64,000 nt of DNA from Hymenobacter sp. YIM 151858-1 (GTDB lineage: Bacteria > Bacteroidota > Bacteroidia > Cytophagales > Hymenobacteraceae), in NCBI RefSeq assembly GCF_025979705.1, contig NZ_CP110136.1, forward strand, positions 806,001 through 870,000, written 5' to 3'. The notes under the pieces were generated by a model. That model saw nothing but the letters and a program-made list of their open reading frames with translations, was not told the DNA's origin and did no database searches. Shown here in pieces: positions 1-6,835 of this stretch (position 1 is the first letter of the stretch; the number at the start of each line of letters is the position of its first letter). The position numbers and the translations under genes were made by a program.

Positions 1-469
1 CGGGTACGGCGTTGCCTTGGTTGCCCTGCGTGTTCGGAATACCCATTTTCTTCTCGCGGGCTTTCTGGTACTTATCGAACTGCGCGGCCGTCAGCACGTC
101 CTTGAGCGCAGCCATGCGCGACTGGCCAATGTCTTCGATTATCACGTTCAGCTTGCGCAAATCGGCCCGGTGGCGGATGCGGGCTTCCTCTACCTGCCGC
201 ACGCTGCGCAGGTTTATCTGCCGTACTTTTTCTTCCTGCTGCGGGCTCAGGGCCAGGGCTTGCTTCAGGCCTTGCGTAAGGCCGTTGGCTTGCGCCTCAA
301 TTTTGGCATCGTCGAGCTTGGGAGCGGGCGCTGTTTGCGTGGCAGAGCCCCGGGTTTTGCCGGTGGCATCGGCCGGTTTGGGCTTGGTGGTAGCCGTTTG
401 GGCCCAGGCAGTGGGGGCAGCCGCCAGCAGCACGGCGGCCAGCAAAATCGATTTCGTGAGAGTGTTCAT
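1..469 (-). CDS. Exported small helical protein, C-terminus cut off by window edge
   Basis: Reading leftward from the ATG at 467-469 the frame stays open to base 1, so about 156 codons and no stop are visible. The N-terminus is a clear signal peptide (MNTLTKSILLAAVLLAAAP, ending near AWAQ at residue 25). A Thr/Pro/Ala/Lys-rich linker follows to about residue 55, then a charged, Gln/Arg/Glu-rich helical part (ALSPQQEEKVRQINLRSVRQ) that includes the phrase TAAQFDKYQKAREKK. This pattern resembles the small Spy/CpxP-like or DUF4890 periplasmic proteins of Bacteroidota, in which a TxxQ..KY motif recurs. The family assignment is inference; export is well supported. No partner gene is visible because the window ends here. 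Confidence 0.7.
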   Translation of the reverse strand, partial: MNTLTKSILLAAVLLAAAPTAWAQTATTKPKPADATGKTRGSATQTAPAPKLDDAKIEAQANGLTQGLKQALALSPQQEEKVRQINLRSVRQVEEARIRHRADLRKLNVIIEDIGQSRMAALKDVLTAAQFDKYQKAREKKMGIPNTQGNQGNAVP

Positions 470-655
470 CGCGTTCGGTAAGCAAAGGGGCCAACGCTTG
501 GCGTTGGCGCGCAGCACTGCGAAAATAGCGTGCCAGAGTTCTTTCGGTTGCTAAACGCTGCCGAGGCCGCATTTATTCCCAAGCTCGGCCACAAGTTGGG
601 GCAGTTCGCCCTAGGTGCCTGTAACCTTTCGGGTAGCTAAGCAATAGAAGGAAGC

Positions 656-1708
656 ATGAAGCAGCAATCCTCCCGCAATACCTGGCTCAAAGCCGCCGGC
701 ATAGGTGCCGCCGTAGCAGCCGCTGCCCTTTGGGCCAACCGCCGTGGTTCGTACGACTTGCGCGGCAAAGTAGTGCTGATAACCGGCGGTTCGCGCGGCC
801 TCGGGCTGGTACTGGCCCGGCAGGCCGCCGCCGAGGGTGCCCGCGTGGCCATCTGCGCCCGCGACGCCGACGAGCTGGAGCGCGCCCGCAAGGAGCTGCT
901 GGCCGAGGGCACCGAAATTCTGGCCCTGTCGCGCGACCTCAGCGACGAAACCGAGGTGCGCACCATGGTGGCCGAGGTGCGCAACGAGTTGGGCCCGATT
1001 GACGTGCTCATCAACAACGCCGGCATCATCACGGGCGGCCCGCTCGAGCACATGGATGTGCGCGACTACCAGGAGTCGATGGACATCCACTTCTGGGCCG
1101 CGCTGCACGCCATGTACGCCGTGCTACCCGACATGAAGCGCCGCCGCGAAGGGCGCATCATCAACATTGCCTCGGTAGGAGGCAAGGTAGCCGTGCCGCA
1201 CCTGGCGCCTTACTGCGCCAGCAAATTTGCTTTGGTGGGCTTGTCCGAAGGCTTTCGGGCCGAGCTACTGCGCTACGGCGTGTACGTTACTACCGTGTGC
1301 CCGGGCCTGATGCGCACCGGCTCGCCGCGCCAGGCCATCGTGAAAGGGCAGCACTTGCTGGAGTTTGCCTGGTTTATGGTGGCCGACTCGCTGCCGGTGC
1401 TTACCGTAAGCGCCCAGTACGCGGCCCGGCAAGTGTGGAATGCGGCCCGCCGCGGCGACGCGGAGCTGATTCTGGGGATGCCGGCCAAAATCATTTCGTT
1501 GCTCCACGGCATCGCGCCGGGCACCGTGGCCAACGTGCTCAGCATGGCCAACCGGAGCCTGCCCGGGCCCACCGGCGAGGCGGGCAACGAGCGGCGGCGC
1601 GGGTTCGAGAGCGAATCGGCTGTTACCAGATCGTGGCTGACCACGCTTACGCGCAAGGCCGAACGCGAAAACAACGAGCTGAACAACCACTCGCCGTATC
1701 CGGCTTAA
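656..1708 (+). CDS. SDR family oxidoreductase with N-terminal membrane anchor
   Basis: A 350-residue short-chain dehydrogenase/reductase. Residues 12-27 form a hydrophobic Ala-rich segment that probably anchors the protein in the inner membrane. The Rossmann cofactor motif TGGSRGLG is at residues 43-50, NNAG at 120-123, the catalytic Ser at about 173, and YCASK (Tyr186, Lys190) completes the active site. The family reduces or oxidises carbonyls and alcohols with NAD(P)H; the substrate cannot be told from the sequence. The tail after residue 260 is longer than in classical SDRs of about 250 residues and ends in a basic, polar stretch. The gene stands alone, 187 bp after the divergent gene at the left edge. 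The start is the ATG following GAAGGAAGC. Confidence 0.9.
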   Translation: MKQQSSRNTWLKAAGIGAAVAAAALWANRRGSYDLRGKVVLITGGSRGLGLVLARQAAAEGARVAICARDADELERARKELLAEGTEILALSRDLSDETEVRTMVAEVRNELGPIDVLINNAGIITGGPLEHMDVRDYQESMDIHFWAALHAMYAVLPDMKRRREGRIINIASVGGKVAVPHLAPYCASKFALVGLSEGFRAELLRYGVYVTTVCPGLMRTGSPRQAIVKGQHLLEFAWFMVADSLPVLTVSAQYAARQVWNAARRGDAELILGMPAKIISLLHGIAPGTVANVLSMANRSLPGPTGEAGNERRRGFESESAVTRSWLTTLTRKAERENNELNNHSPYPA

Positions 1709-1776
1709 AGCGCAGATCCTTACCTCGTCAGAAAAAAAATAGCCGGGTTTGCGTTTCAATCCGGCAAAACTCTTCC

Positions 1777-1784
1777 CATCTTTA
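1777..1784 (+). promoter_or_regulatory. Weak candidate -7 element before the Tyr-rich leader ORF
   Basis: CATCTTTA lies 5 nt before the ATG at 1789 and is a degenerate match to the Bacteroidota TAnnTTTG box. If real, the transcript would begin at or near the leader ATG, making it leaderless. No convincing TTG -33 box is seen at the right distance. Confidence 0.25.
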
Positions 1785-1788
1785 CCCC

Positions 1789-1893
1789 ATGCACCTGTTC
1801 AGCCAGTCGTACTATTATTATTACCCGACCTGCCAGCCCTCCGGCTTCGGCAACGGTCGTGTATGTACGACGGCATCCGAGCAGACTTACTAA
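1789..1893 (+). CDS. Tyr-rich 34-residue putative leader peptide before phhA
   Basis: An ATG-initiated ORF of 34 codons (MHLFSQSYYYYYPTCQPSGF, then GNGRVCTTASEQTY). It carries five consecutive Tyr codons (tac tat tat tat tac) at positions 8-12 and ends in Tyr. TAT is rare in the surrounding high-GC genes. The stop lies 26 nt before an intrinsic terminator (1920-1950), and phenylalanine hydroxylase, whose product is tyrosine, starts at 1981. This arrangement resembles amino-acid attenuators, where a ribosome stalled at codons for the pathway product prevents termination. The order and codon content are seen directly; the regulatory role is inference. The ORF could instead be chance, since no strong antiterminator pairing was found by eye. 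Confidence 0.5.
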   Translation: MHLFSQSYYYYYPTCQPSGFGNGRVCTTASEQTY

Positions 1894-1919
1894 CGTCTCC
1901 GCGAAACCGCTTCATACCG

Positions 1920-1956
1920 CCCCCGTCCGATAGCCGGACGGGGGCTTTTTGTTTTT
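1920..1956 (+). terminator. Intrinsic terminator in the phhA leader (possible attenuator)
   Basis: A perfect 10-bp GC-rich stem, CCCCCGTCCG (1920-1929) with CGGACGGGGG (1935-1944), has a 5-nt loop and is followed by CTTTTTGTTTTT. It stands between the Tyr-rich ORF and phhA on the same strand, so it either ends the leader transcript or acts as an attenuator for phhA. Confidence 0.75.
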
Positions 1957-1980
1957 ACCCCACTTCAAACCCTAGGTGCC

Positions 1981-2724
1981 ATGCAAGCCCCCCTCCAACA
2001 ACACTACGACCAGTACACCGCCGAAGACCGCCAGGTGTGGCAACTGCTCTTTGAACGCCAGCTGCAAGCCTTGCCGGGCCGCGCTGCCCCGGAGTTTATG
2101 GAAGGCCTGGCGCGCATCGGCTTCACCGCCGACCGCATTCCGGATTTTCGGCAGGTAAATCCGTTGCTCCGTCGCCTCACGGGCTGGGAGCTGGTAGCCG
2201 TGCCCGGCATTGTGGACGATGCCGCGTTCTTTGGCATGCTGGCCGCCAAGCAGTTTCCGGCCACCACCTGGCTGCGCAAGCTTTCGGAGCTCGACTACCT
2301 GGAGGAGCCCGATATGTTTCACGACGTGTTCGGCCACGTGCCCTTGCTCACCAACGCCGAGTTTTGCCGCTTCTTGCACCAGCTAGGCCACATTGGGCTG
2401 CGCCACGCCTCCGACCCGGCTGCCGTGGAGCTGCTGGCGCGCCTGTACTGGTTTACGGTTGAGTTCGGCCTGATTCGCGACGCGGGCAGCGGCGAGGCGC
2501 GCATCTACGGTGCGGGTATTCTGTCGTCGGCGGGCGAAACGCGCTTCAGCCTCGGCGAGGAACCCCTGCGCCTGCCTTTCAGCGTGCCCACCGTGCTCGA
2601 TACCGCCTTCCGCAAAGACGAGTTCCAGACCAACTACTTCGTGCTGGAGTCGCTCGATCAGCTGTACGCTACCCTGCCGCAGGTGCAACAGGTTCTGCGC
2701 GAAGCCATTGTAACCGAAGCCTAG
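1981..2724 (+). CDS. phhA: Phenylalanine 4-monooxygenase
   Basis: A 247-residue single-domain pterin-dependent hydroxylase that converts phenylalanine to tyrosine with tetrahydropterin, oxygen and non-haem iron in the cytoplasm. The iron ligands are visible: His114 and His119 in FHDVFGHVP, and Glu161 in WFTVEFGL. The length fits bacterial PhhA, which lacks the eukaryotic ACT regulatory domain. The ATG at 1981 directly follows a CCTAGGTGCC motif with no strong Shine-Dalgarno, as is common in this phylum. Upstream lie the Tyr-rich ORF and terminator described separately, suggesting control by tyrosine supply. The gene is followed by its own terminator at 2748-2787, so it is monocistronic. Confidence 0.95.
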   Translation: MQAPLQQHYDQYTAEDRQVWQLLFERQLQALPGRAAPEFMEGLARIGFTADRIPDFRQVNPLLRRLTGWELVAVPGIVDDAAFFGMLAAKQFPATTWLRKLSELDYLEEPDMFHDVFGHVPLLTNAEFCRFLHQLGHIGLRHASDPAAVELLARLYWFTVEFGLIRDAGSGEARIYGAGILSSAGETRFSLGEEPLRLPFSVPTVLDTAFRKDEFQTNYFVLESLDQLYATLPQVQQVLREAIVTEA

Positions 2725-2747
2725 CCGCCTTCATTGGCCGCTAGCAA

Positions 2748-2787
2748 AGCCGCCCCCAGGTGTTTCCGAACCTGGGGGCGGCTTTTT
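2748..2787 (+). terminator. Terminator of phhA
   Basis: A 14-bp perfect stem, AGCCGCCCCCAGGT (2748-2761) with ACCTGGGGGCGGCT (2770-2783), has an 8-nt loop and is followed by TTTTTG. It lies just after the phhA stop codon. Confidence 0.9.
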
Positions 2788-2817
2788 GTTGGACCGGCAC
2801 CTAGGGAAACCGGAAAA

Positions 2818-2851
2818 CAAAAAAACGCCCGACCGCGCAGCGGTCGGGCGT
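2818..2851 (-). terminator. Terminator of the minus-strand lipoprotein gene
   Basis: An 11-bp stem, ACGCCCGACCG (2825-2835) with CGGTCGGGCGT (2841-2851), is preceded on the plus strand by a run of A, giving a T tract on the minus strand. It lies 43 bp past the stop of the lipoprotein gene. Confidence 0.85.
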
Positions 2852-2893
2852 CCCCGTTGGGTGGAGCCAACGGGACTTGGAAAATCGTTAAGC

Positions 2894-3394
2894 TTAGTGA
2901 GCGAAGGTGCTCACGTAGCTGGTGGCGTTGGCACCTTCGCCTTCGGTCATTTTCAGGCGGAGGGTGTTAGCCGAAAGTTCTTCTACTGCGAACGTGCGCT
3001 CCGAGTCGCCAACCTTTACGGTCAGGGTCTTGGCATCTTCGCTGAGCGTGTACGAGCCGGACTTTTGTTGGTCGGCCTGGGGGTTGGCTTTGGTAGCACC
3101 CTCGTCGAGCACGTAGCGGCCGTCGGTGGTAAACTGGGTAAGGTTGTCGCGCAACGTGGTTTTCATGTGCGCAAACATGCTGGTGGTTACAGCCTCTTTG
3201 GCCCCAGCCGGGGTCGAAACGGTGGCAAGGTCCGTCATATGCCATTGTCCTGCTGCAAGTAATTGCTGCGGGGTCTGCTGCACCTGTGCTTCGGCTTTAG
3301 CGGTGGGCTGCGCTACTTCTTCCAATTCTTTCTCACACGATGCCAAGCCAGTAAGGGCCAGCGCCAAGCTCAGGTAAACGGGCAGTTTCTTCAT
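2894..3394 (-). CDS. Lipocalin-like lipoprotein of unknown function
   Basis: A 166-residue protein starting at MKKLPVYLSL, chosen because a lipoprotein signal begins there; a longer frame to 3463 exists but precedes the signal. The lipobox LTGLASC places the lipidated Cys at residue 20. The mature part has a Glu/Ala/Gln-rich spacer (residues 21-55), then an all-beta-like domain with phrases such as GQWHMTDL, DGRYVLDE and ANTLRLKMTE. These match the GxW...F..DG....G.Y......L.L pattern of lipocalin-like lipoproteins common in Bacteroidota. A ligand cannot be predicted. It is monocistronic, with a terminator at 2818-2851. Confidence 0.75.
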   Translation of the reverse strand: MKKLPVYLSLALALTGLASCEKELEEVAQPTAKAEAQVQQTPQQLLAAGQWHMTDLATVSTPAGAKEAVTTSMFAHMKTTLRDNLTQFTTDGRYVLDEGATKANPQADQQKSGSYTLSEDAKTLTVKVGDSERTFAVEELSANTLRLKMTEGEGANATSYVSTFAH

Positions 3395-3630
3395 GAAAAC
3401 AGGTAATGGGTTTGGTGAAGAAAAATGAGCAACTACACTCAGGCTTTTTTGCATTCTGTACACTTTCCAACTTCTCGCCTCAAGGGGTTTCTACCGCCCT
3501 TCGTCGCCGTTGACAATGCTAAACTAGAAAACGTTTTTCAGACTTTCGCGGAAAAAGCCAATAATTCAAACATTATGTTCGGAAAGTGCCATACTATTTT
3601 ATATTGTACTTTATTACGTCCGTAAAATAC
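3395..3630. other. AT-rich gap with no gene
   Basis: This stretch between the lipoprotein start and the mutM terminator is clearly more AT-rich than its surroundings. It must carry the promoter of the minus-strand lipoprotein gene, but no convincing TTG/TAnnTTTG pair was identified. No ORF of quality is seen. Confidence 0.4.
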
Positions 3631-3664
3631 AAAAGCTGCCAGCGTAAAACGCTAAGCAGCTTTT
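3631..3664 (-). terminator. Hairpin terminator of mutM
   Basis: AAAAGCTGC (3631-3639) pairs with GCAGCTTTT (3656-3664), and an inner stem AGCGT/ACGCT closes on an AAA loop. The symmetric A and T runs could serve both strands, but only mutM ends here. Confidence 0.7.
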
Positions 3665-3692
3665 GGTTAAAGGCTGTTTGTAAACTTACGCC

Positions 3693-4508
3693 CTAGGTGC
3701 CTTTTTGGCAAATAGGGCAGAAGTAGGTAGCACGCCCGCCTACATACTTTTTTACTATTGTAGTTTGGTCGGTGGGGCAGCGCTTGTAATCGTCGGAATT
3801 GGGTACGGGGTAGGGCTGCCACTCACGGGCATGTATAATAAAAGAAAGAGGGAAGCGTTGGTAGCTGGCTTCGTGCCCGATGGCCGTGCGCAATACCAGC
3901 TGTATGGCCGCGTGCAGGCGGGTTACTTCAGCGTGGGACAGGGAGGCCGCCACTCGCTCGGGGTGGATGCCGGCCTGAAACAAAACCTCATCGACAATCC
4001 AGTTGCCGAGGCCGGCGGTAAGGCGCTGATCGAGCAGCACGGGTTTGATCAGGGTTTTCTTACGGGCCAAGGCCGTGGCCAACTCGTCGGGCGTCAGGTC
4101 GAGGGCATCGGGCCCTAGGTGCTTTTCGCGCTGGTAGGCGGCCACGCTGCTGGCCACCCGGATACGGCCGAACTTGCGCGGATCGATAAAGGCCACGCGC
4201 AAGCCGTCGGCCAGGTGCAGGGCTACGCGGGTAAACCGCGGCCGGTCGTGCTGGTCGCGGTAGGCGCCTACGTCGCCCGTCATGCCAAAGTGCAGCACCA
4301 GCGCCTGCCCGTTCGAAAGCTCCAGGAAGCAGTTTTTACCCAGGCGCCGCGTGGCCGTGACGGTGGCGCCTACCACGGCGGCGCGCAGGTCGTCCTCCTT
4401 CACGGCCAGCACTTTGGCGTCGAGCACCTCCAGGGCAACAACGCGCTGGCCCACGACAAGCTCATCCAGAAAGCGGCGGTAGGTTTCTACTTCGGGTAAC
4501 TCGGGCAT
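3693..4508 (-). CDS. mutM: Formamidopyrimidine-DNA glycosylase (Fpg/Nei family)
   Basis: A 271-residue base-excision repair enzyme that removes oxidised purines such as 8-oxoguanine and nicks the abasic site. The start is MPELPEVETYR, since the catalytic Pro2 and Glu3 must be exposed after Met removal; the 15 upstream codons are therefore not used. The length equals the family norm. A helix-two-turn-helix region (about 140-190) with LDQRLTAGLGNWIVDE contains the usual GxGNxxxDE signature. The C-terminal zinc finger is odd: it reads CPTD, then about 17 residues later CPIC, so the second of four usual Cys ligands is Asp (see findings). Neighbours are unrelated. Confidence 0.93.
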   Translation of the reverse strand: MPELPEVETYRRFLDELVVGQRVVALEVLDAKVLAVKEDDLRAAVVGATVTATRRLGKNCFLELSNGQALVLHFGMTGDVGAYRDQHDRPRFTRVALHLADGLRVAFIDPRKFGRIRVASSVAAYQREKHLGPDALDLTPDELATALARKKTLIKPVLLDQRLTAGLGNWIVDEVLFQAGIHPERVAASLSHAEVTRLHAAIQLVLRTAIGHEASYQRFPLSFIIHAREWQPYPVPNSDDYKRCPTDQTTIVKKYVGGRATYFCPICQKGT

Positions 4509-4652
4509 ATGAATCGGTTGTCGGTACAGCGAGGTAGGAGCCGGAGCACACAAGGCGCTCCAAGCCCGACCTTATACACTACCAACGCAGCGCGCAAAGT
4601 GTTCCGCAAAGCTCAACTGCGCGCGCAACCGGCTTTCAGCCAGCGCGTTCGA

Positions 4653-4685
4653 AACTGACAACTGACAACTGACAACTGACAACTG
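4653..4685. repeat. Short tandem repeat (AACTGAC) x 4.7
   Basis: Four to five direct copies of the heptamer AACTGAC lie in the gap between mutM and the PhzF gene, ending next to the PhzF stop codon. It is a microsatellite-like tract whose length could vary by slippage; it has no spacers and is not a CRISPR array. Confidence 0.9.
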
Positions 4686-4686
4686 C

Positions 4687-5583
4687 CTACAGCTGAAGCT
4701 GGCCTTCAACCAACACCACGGCAGCTCCGCTGATTTGCACGGTTTCGATGGCCTCGCGGCTGCCCACCACGCGCACTTGCACCGTGCCGGGGCGGTTCAT
4801 CCAGTGGCCTTGCTCGGCTACAAAATCGGGGCCGGGCAGGTGGTTGTAGTGCCAGAGGTAGGCGGCCATGGCGCCGGTGGCCGAACCTGTTACGGGGTCT
4901 TCCATGATATCGGGCGGCGTGCCGAAGTGGCGGGCAAAGGTGCGGCCGGCCGGTGTTGCACCACCCAGGCAAAACAAGTGCGGGCTGAAGAAGTCGCTGT
5001 TGCTCCGGTACTTATTATATAAGTCAGCGTCAGGGGCCTGGGCGCGGCGCAGGGCGTCGTGGTCGCGCAGCAGCACCATGAGTTGCGGCGTGCCGGTGCT
5101 TACCGTTTGGATGGGGGCGCCGGGCAGCACGTCGTCGGGCACTAGGCCAAACAGCGGCATTACCACGGCGGGGTCGTGCACGGCGCCGAACACGGGGCGG
5201 CGCTGCGTCATGGTAACCTGCAGCGGGTGGGTAGCCGAGGCAGGCGTAATGTCGACCCCAATCGGCCCGTCGCGCAGCTCAAATTGCAAGGCTACCGGCC
5301 CGTTGGTGAGGGAGATGCGCCCGGCGTGCACCAGGGCGGCGGCCGTGGCAATGGTAGGGTGGCCGGCCAGCGGTATTTCCTCGGCAGGGGTAAAGTAGCG
5401 CACGGCTACATCGGCCACCGACGAGCGGCGCACAAACGCAGTTTCGGATTGGTTGAACTCGCGCGCCAGCCGCTGCATGGTTTCGGCGGAGAGGTCGTCG
5501 GCATCGAGTACCACGGCGCACGGGTTGCCGCCCATAGGCCGCGTGGTAAAAGCATCGACAAGCAGAAAAGGATAAGCGGGCAT
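4687..5583 (-). CDS. PhzF family isomerase/epimerase-like protein
   Basis: A 298-residue protein starting at MPAYPFLLVDAFTTRPMGGN. PhzF-fold proteins have two similar halves around a central active site with a general-acid/base Glu, here in the phrase NQSETAFV (residues 42-49). Further family marks are AGHPTIATA and, in the second half, EDPVTGSATGAMAAYLW, which forms the phosphate or carboxylate pocket. Characterised members include phenazine-pathway isomerase PhzF and diaminopimelate epimerase-like enzymes, but no phenazine genes are nearby, so the substrate is unknown. A 10-codon upstream extension (MLHLIQTAPH) is possible but lacks family similarity. The gene appears monocistronic. Confidence 0.88.
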   Translation of the reverse strand: MPAYPFLLVDAFTTRPMGGNPCAVVLDADDLSAETMQRLAREFNQSETAFVRRSSVADVAVRYFTPAEEIPLAGHPTIATAAALVHAGRISLTNGPVALQFELRDGPIGVDITPASATHPLQVTMTQRRPVFGAVHDPAVVMPLFGLVPDDVLPGAPIQTVSTGTPQLMVLLRDHDALRRAQAPDADLYNKYRSNSDFFSPHLFCLGGATPAGRTFARHFGTPPDIMEDPVTGSATGAMAAYLWHYNHLPGPDFVAEQGHWMNRPGTVQVRVVGSREAIETVQISGAAVVLVEGQLQL

Positions 5584-5668
5584 ATGCGGAGCGGTTTGGA
5601 TGAGGTGCAGCAATGATAAGCCTCACCGGCCAGATGCTGTGAATTGGGCGCGTTATCCATCGGCCAAC

Positions 5669-5704
5669 AAAAAAGCCAGCCTCTTAGAACAGAGGCTGGC
5701 TTTT
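5669..5704 (-). terminator. Terminator of the metalloprotease gene at 5729-6613
   Basis: AAAAGCCAGCCTCT (5671-5684) pairs with AGAGGCTGGCTTTT (5691-5704), a 14-bp stem with a 6-nt loop. The A run at the left gives a T tract on the minus strand. Confidence 0.9.
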
Positions 5705-5728
5705 GCGGAAAGCAGGAAGACAACGGAC

Positions 5729-6613
5729 CTAGGAAGGATCGGTGAGGAGGCCGATTTGCTGACCCTGCGGGTTGAAAATGCCGCCCTGGGCACTCACGTA
5801 AAGCATACGCTGCTGCACATCAACCAGCACGAAGGGGAAATCGGCGCTGGTGGAGCGGGTCAATCGGCCCACAACAGCGGCCGTGCGCTCCTGCGAGTCG
5901 AGCCGTACCACGTTGAGGTTGCGGGTAACGTAAAGCGGGTCGTTGGGGCTGTTGCGGAAGGTGAGCTTGCCCAAGAAGCCCGTCGAGGCAGGCTGCACCA
6001 CCACGGGGCGCGGCGCGGGCCTACGCGCAGCTACGGCTACCGGCTGGGCCGAGGGCACCGCGCCACGTACGCTGGCCATAATTTGCTGGTTGGCCTGCTG
6101 CCAGCCGCGCCCGATTGCCGTGAGGCGGGTGGGGCGGCCCGGGTGCGTGGGCGAGTCGTAATCCTGAGCAACCATCGACATGGCCGTTTGCGCCTCGGCC
6201 AGGCTGGCGCCCATCTTGCGCAGCACAAACCCCGAAAACTCATCGGCTTCGAGCTCATCGCCCGGGTTGGAGCCGCCGGGCTTCAGGGTGTGCCCGTTCA
6301 GGTGATGGCCCATTTCGTGTGCGATGATGCTGATGCCCGCCCAGTCGGTACGGCCGGCGCGGTTCACGGCGCCCACAAAATTGGGGTTGTATAGCAGGAA
6401 GCGCTTGCCCCCGTACACCACGGCGGCGGCGTTTTCAACTTGCGAAGTAGCACGCAGCTCAAAGCGCGGCTTCAGGCCCACGACGTCCGTGATTTCCCGC
6501 AGCACATCGCGCTGCGGCGCTGGCTGAGCAGCCGTGGCCTGCCCGCCCGAAACGAGGCTCCAACCGAGGAGTAAGCCCGAAAACAAGCGGCGAAAAATGC
6601 GGTTGTGGTTCAT
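5729..6613 (-). CDS. Exported zinc metalloprotease, M48-like
   Basis: A 294-residue protein starting at MNHNRIFRRLFSGLLLGWSL, a signal peptide probably cleaved near ATAAQ (residue 30). The zinc site HEMGHH is at residues 99-104, and the third-ligand region DELEADEFSGFVLRKMG (about 119-135) matches the ExEAD..S pattern of peptidase M48-type gluzincins. A Pro-rich linker (about 205-225) leads to a C-terminal beta-rich segment (VVGRLTRS, FPFVLVDVQQRMLYVS) of unknown role. It probably degrades or processes periplasmic proteins; the target is unknown. A longer frame to 6661 exists, but the signal peptide decides the start. Confidence 0.82.
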   Translation of the reverse strand: MNHNRIFRRLFSGLLLGWSLVSGGQATAAQPAPQRDVLREITDVVGLKPRFELRATSQVENAAAVVYGGKRFLLYNPNFVGAVNRAGRTDWAGISIIAHEMGHHLNGHTLKPGGSNPGDELEADEFSGFVLRKMGASLAEAQTAMSMVAQDYDSPTHPGRPTRLTAIGRGWQQANQQIMASVRGAVPSAQPVAVAARRPAPRPVVVQPASTGFLGKLTFRNSPNDPLYVTRNLNVVRLDSQERTAAVVGRLTRSTSADFPFVLVDVQQRMLYVSAQGGIFNPQGQQIGLLTDPS

Positions 6614-6835
6614 GAAATAGTCCTTTATGCCTGAGGCTGGGTGGTGCAATTTTGCTGCCAATTTTAAATCAGAAGCAGTGTTTCGTACTACCTCAGCTGT
6701 AACGCAGCCTGCCCTGATTTTCGTTTGATTTCGGCTAAAAAAATGCGTGCCGGAATTAAGCTGCGCGGATAGCTGTTTGCCCCGAATCAGTAACCCCGAC
6801 GAGGTATTATCTCGGACAAGTACAAAGCAGCACGT

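Noticed and set aside
12-554. Plus-strand open frames across the left end
   Set aside because: They lie opposite a minus-strand frame with a clear signal peptide and helical protein; their translations are rich in Cys and Arg and lack sense.
4653-4685. Direct repeats that might be a CRISPR array
   Set aside because: The heptamers are contiguous with no spacers, too short for CRISPR, and no cas gene is nearby.
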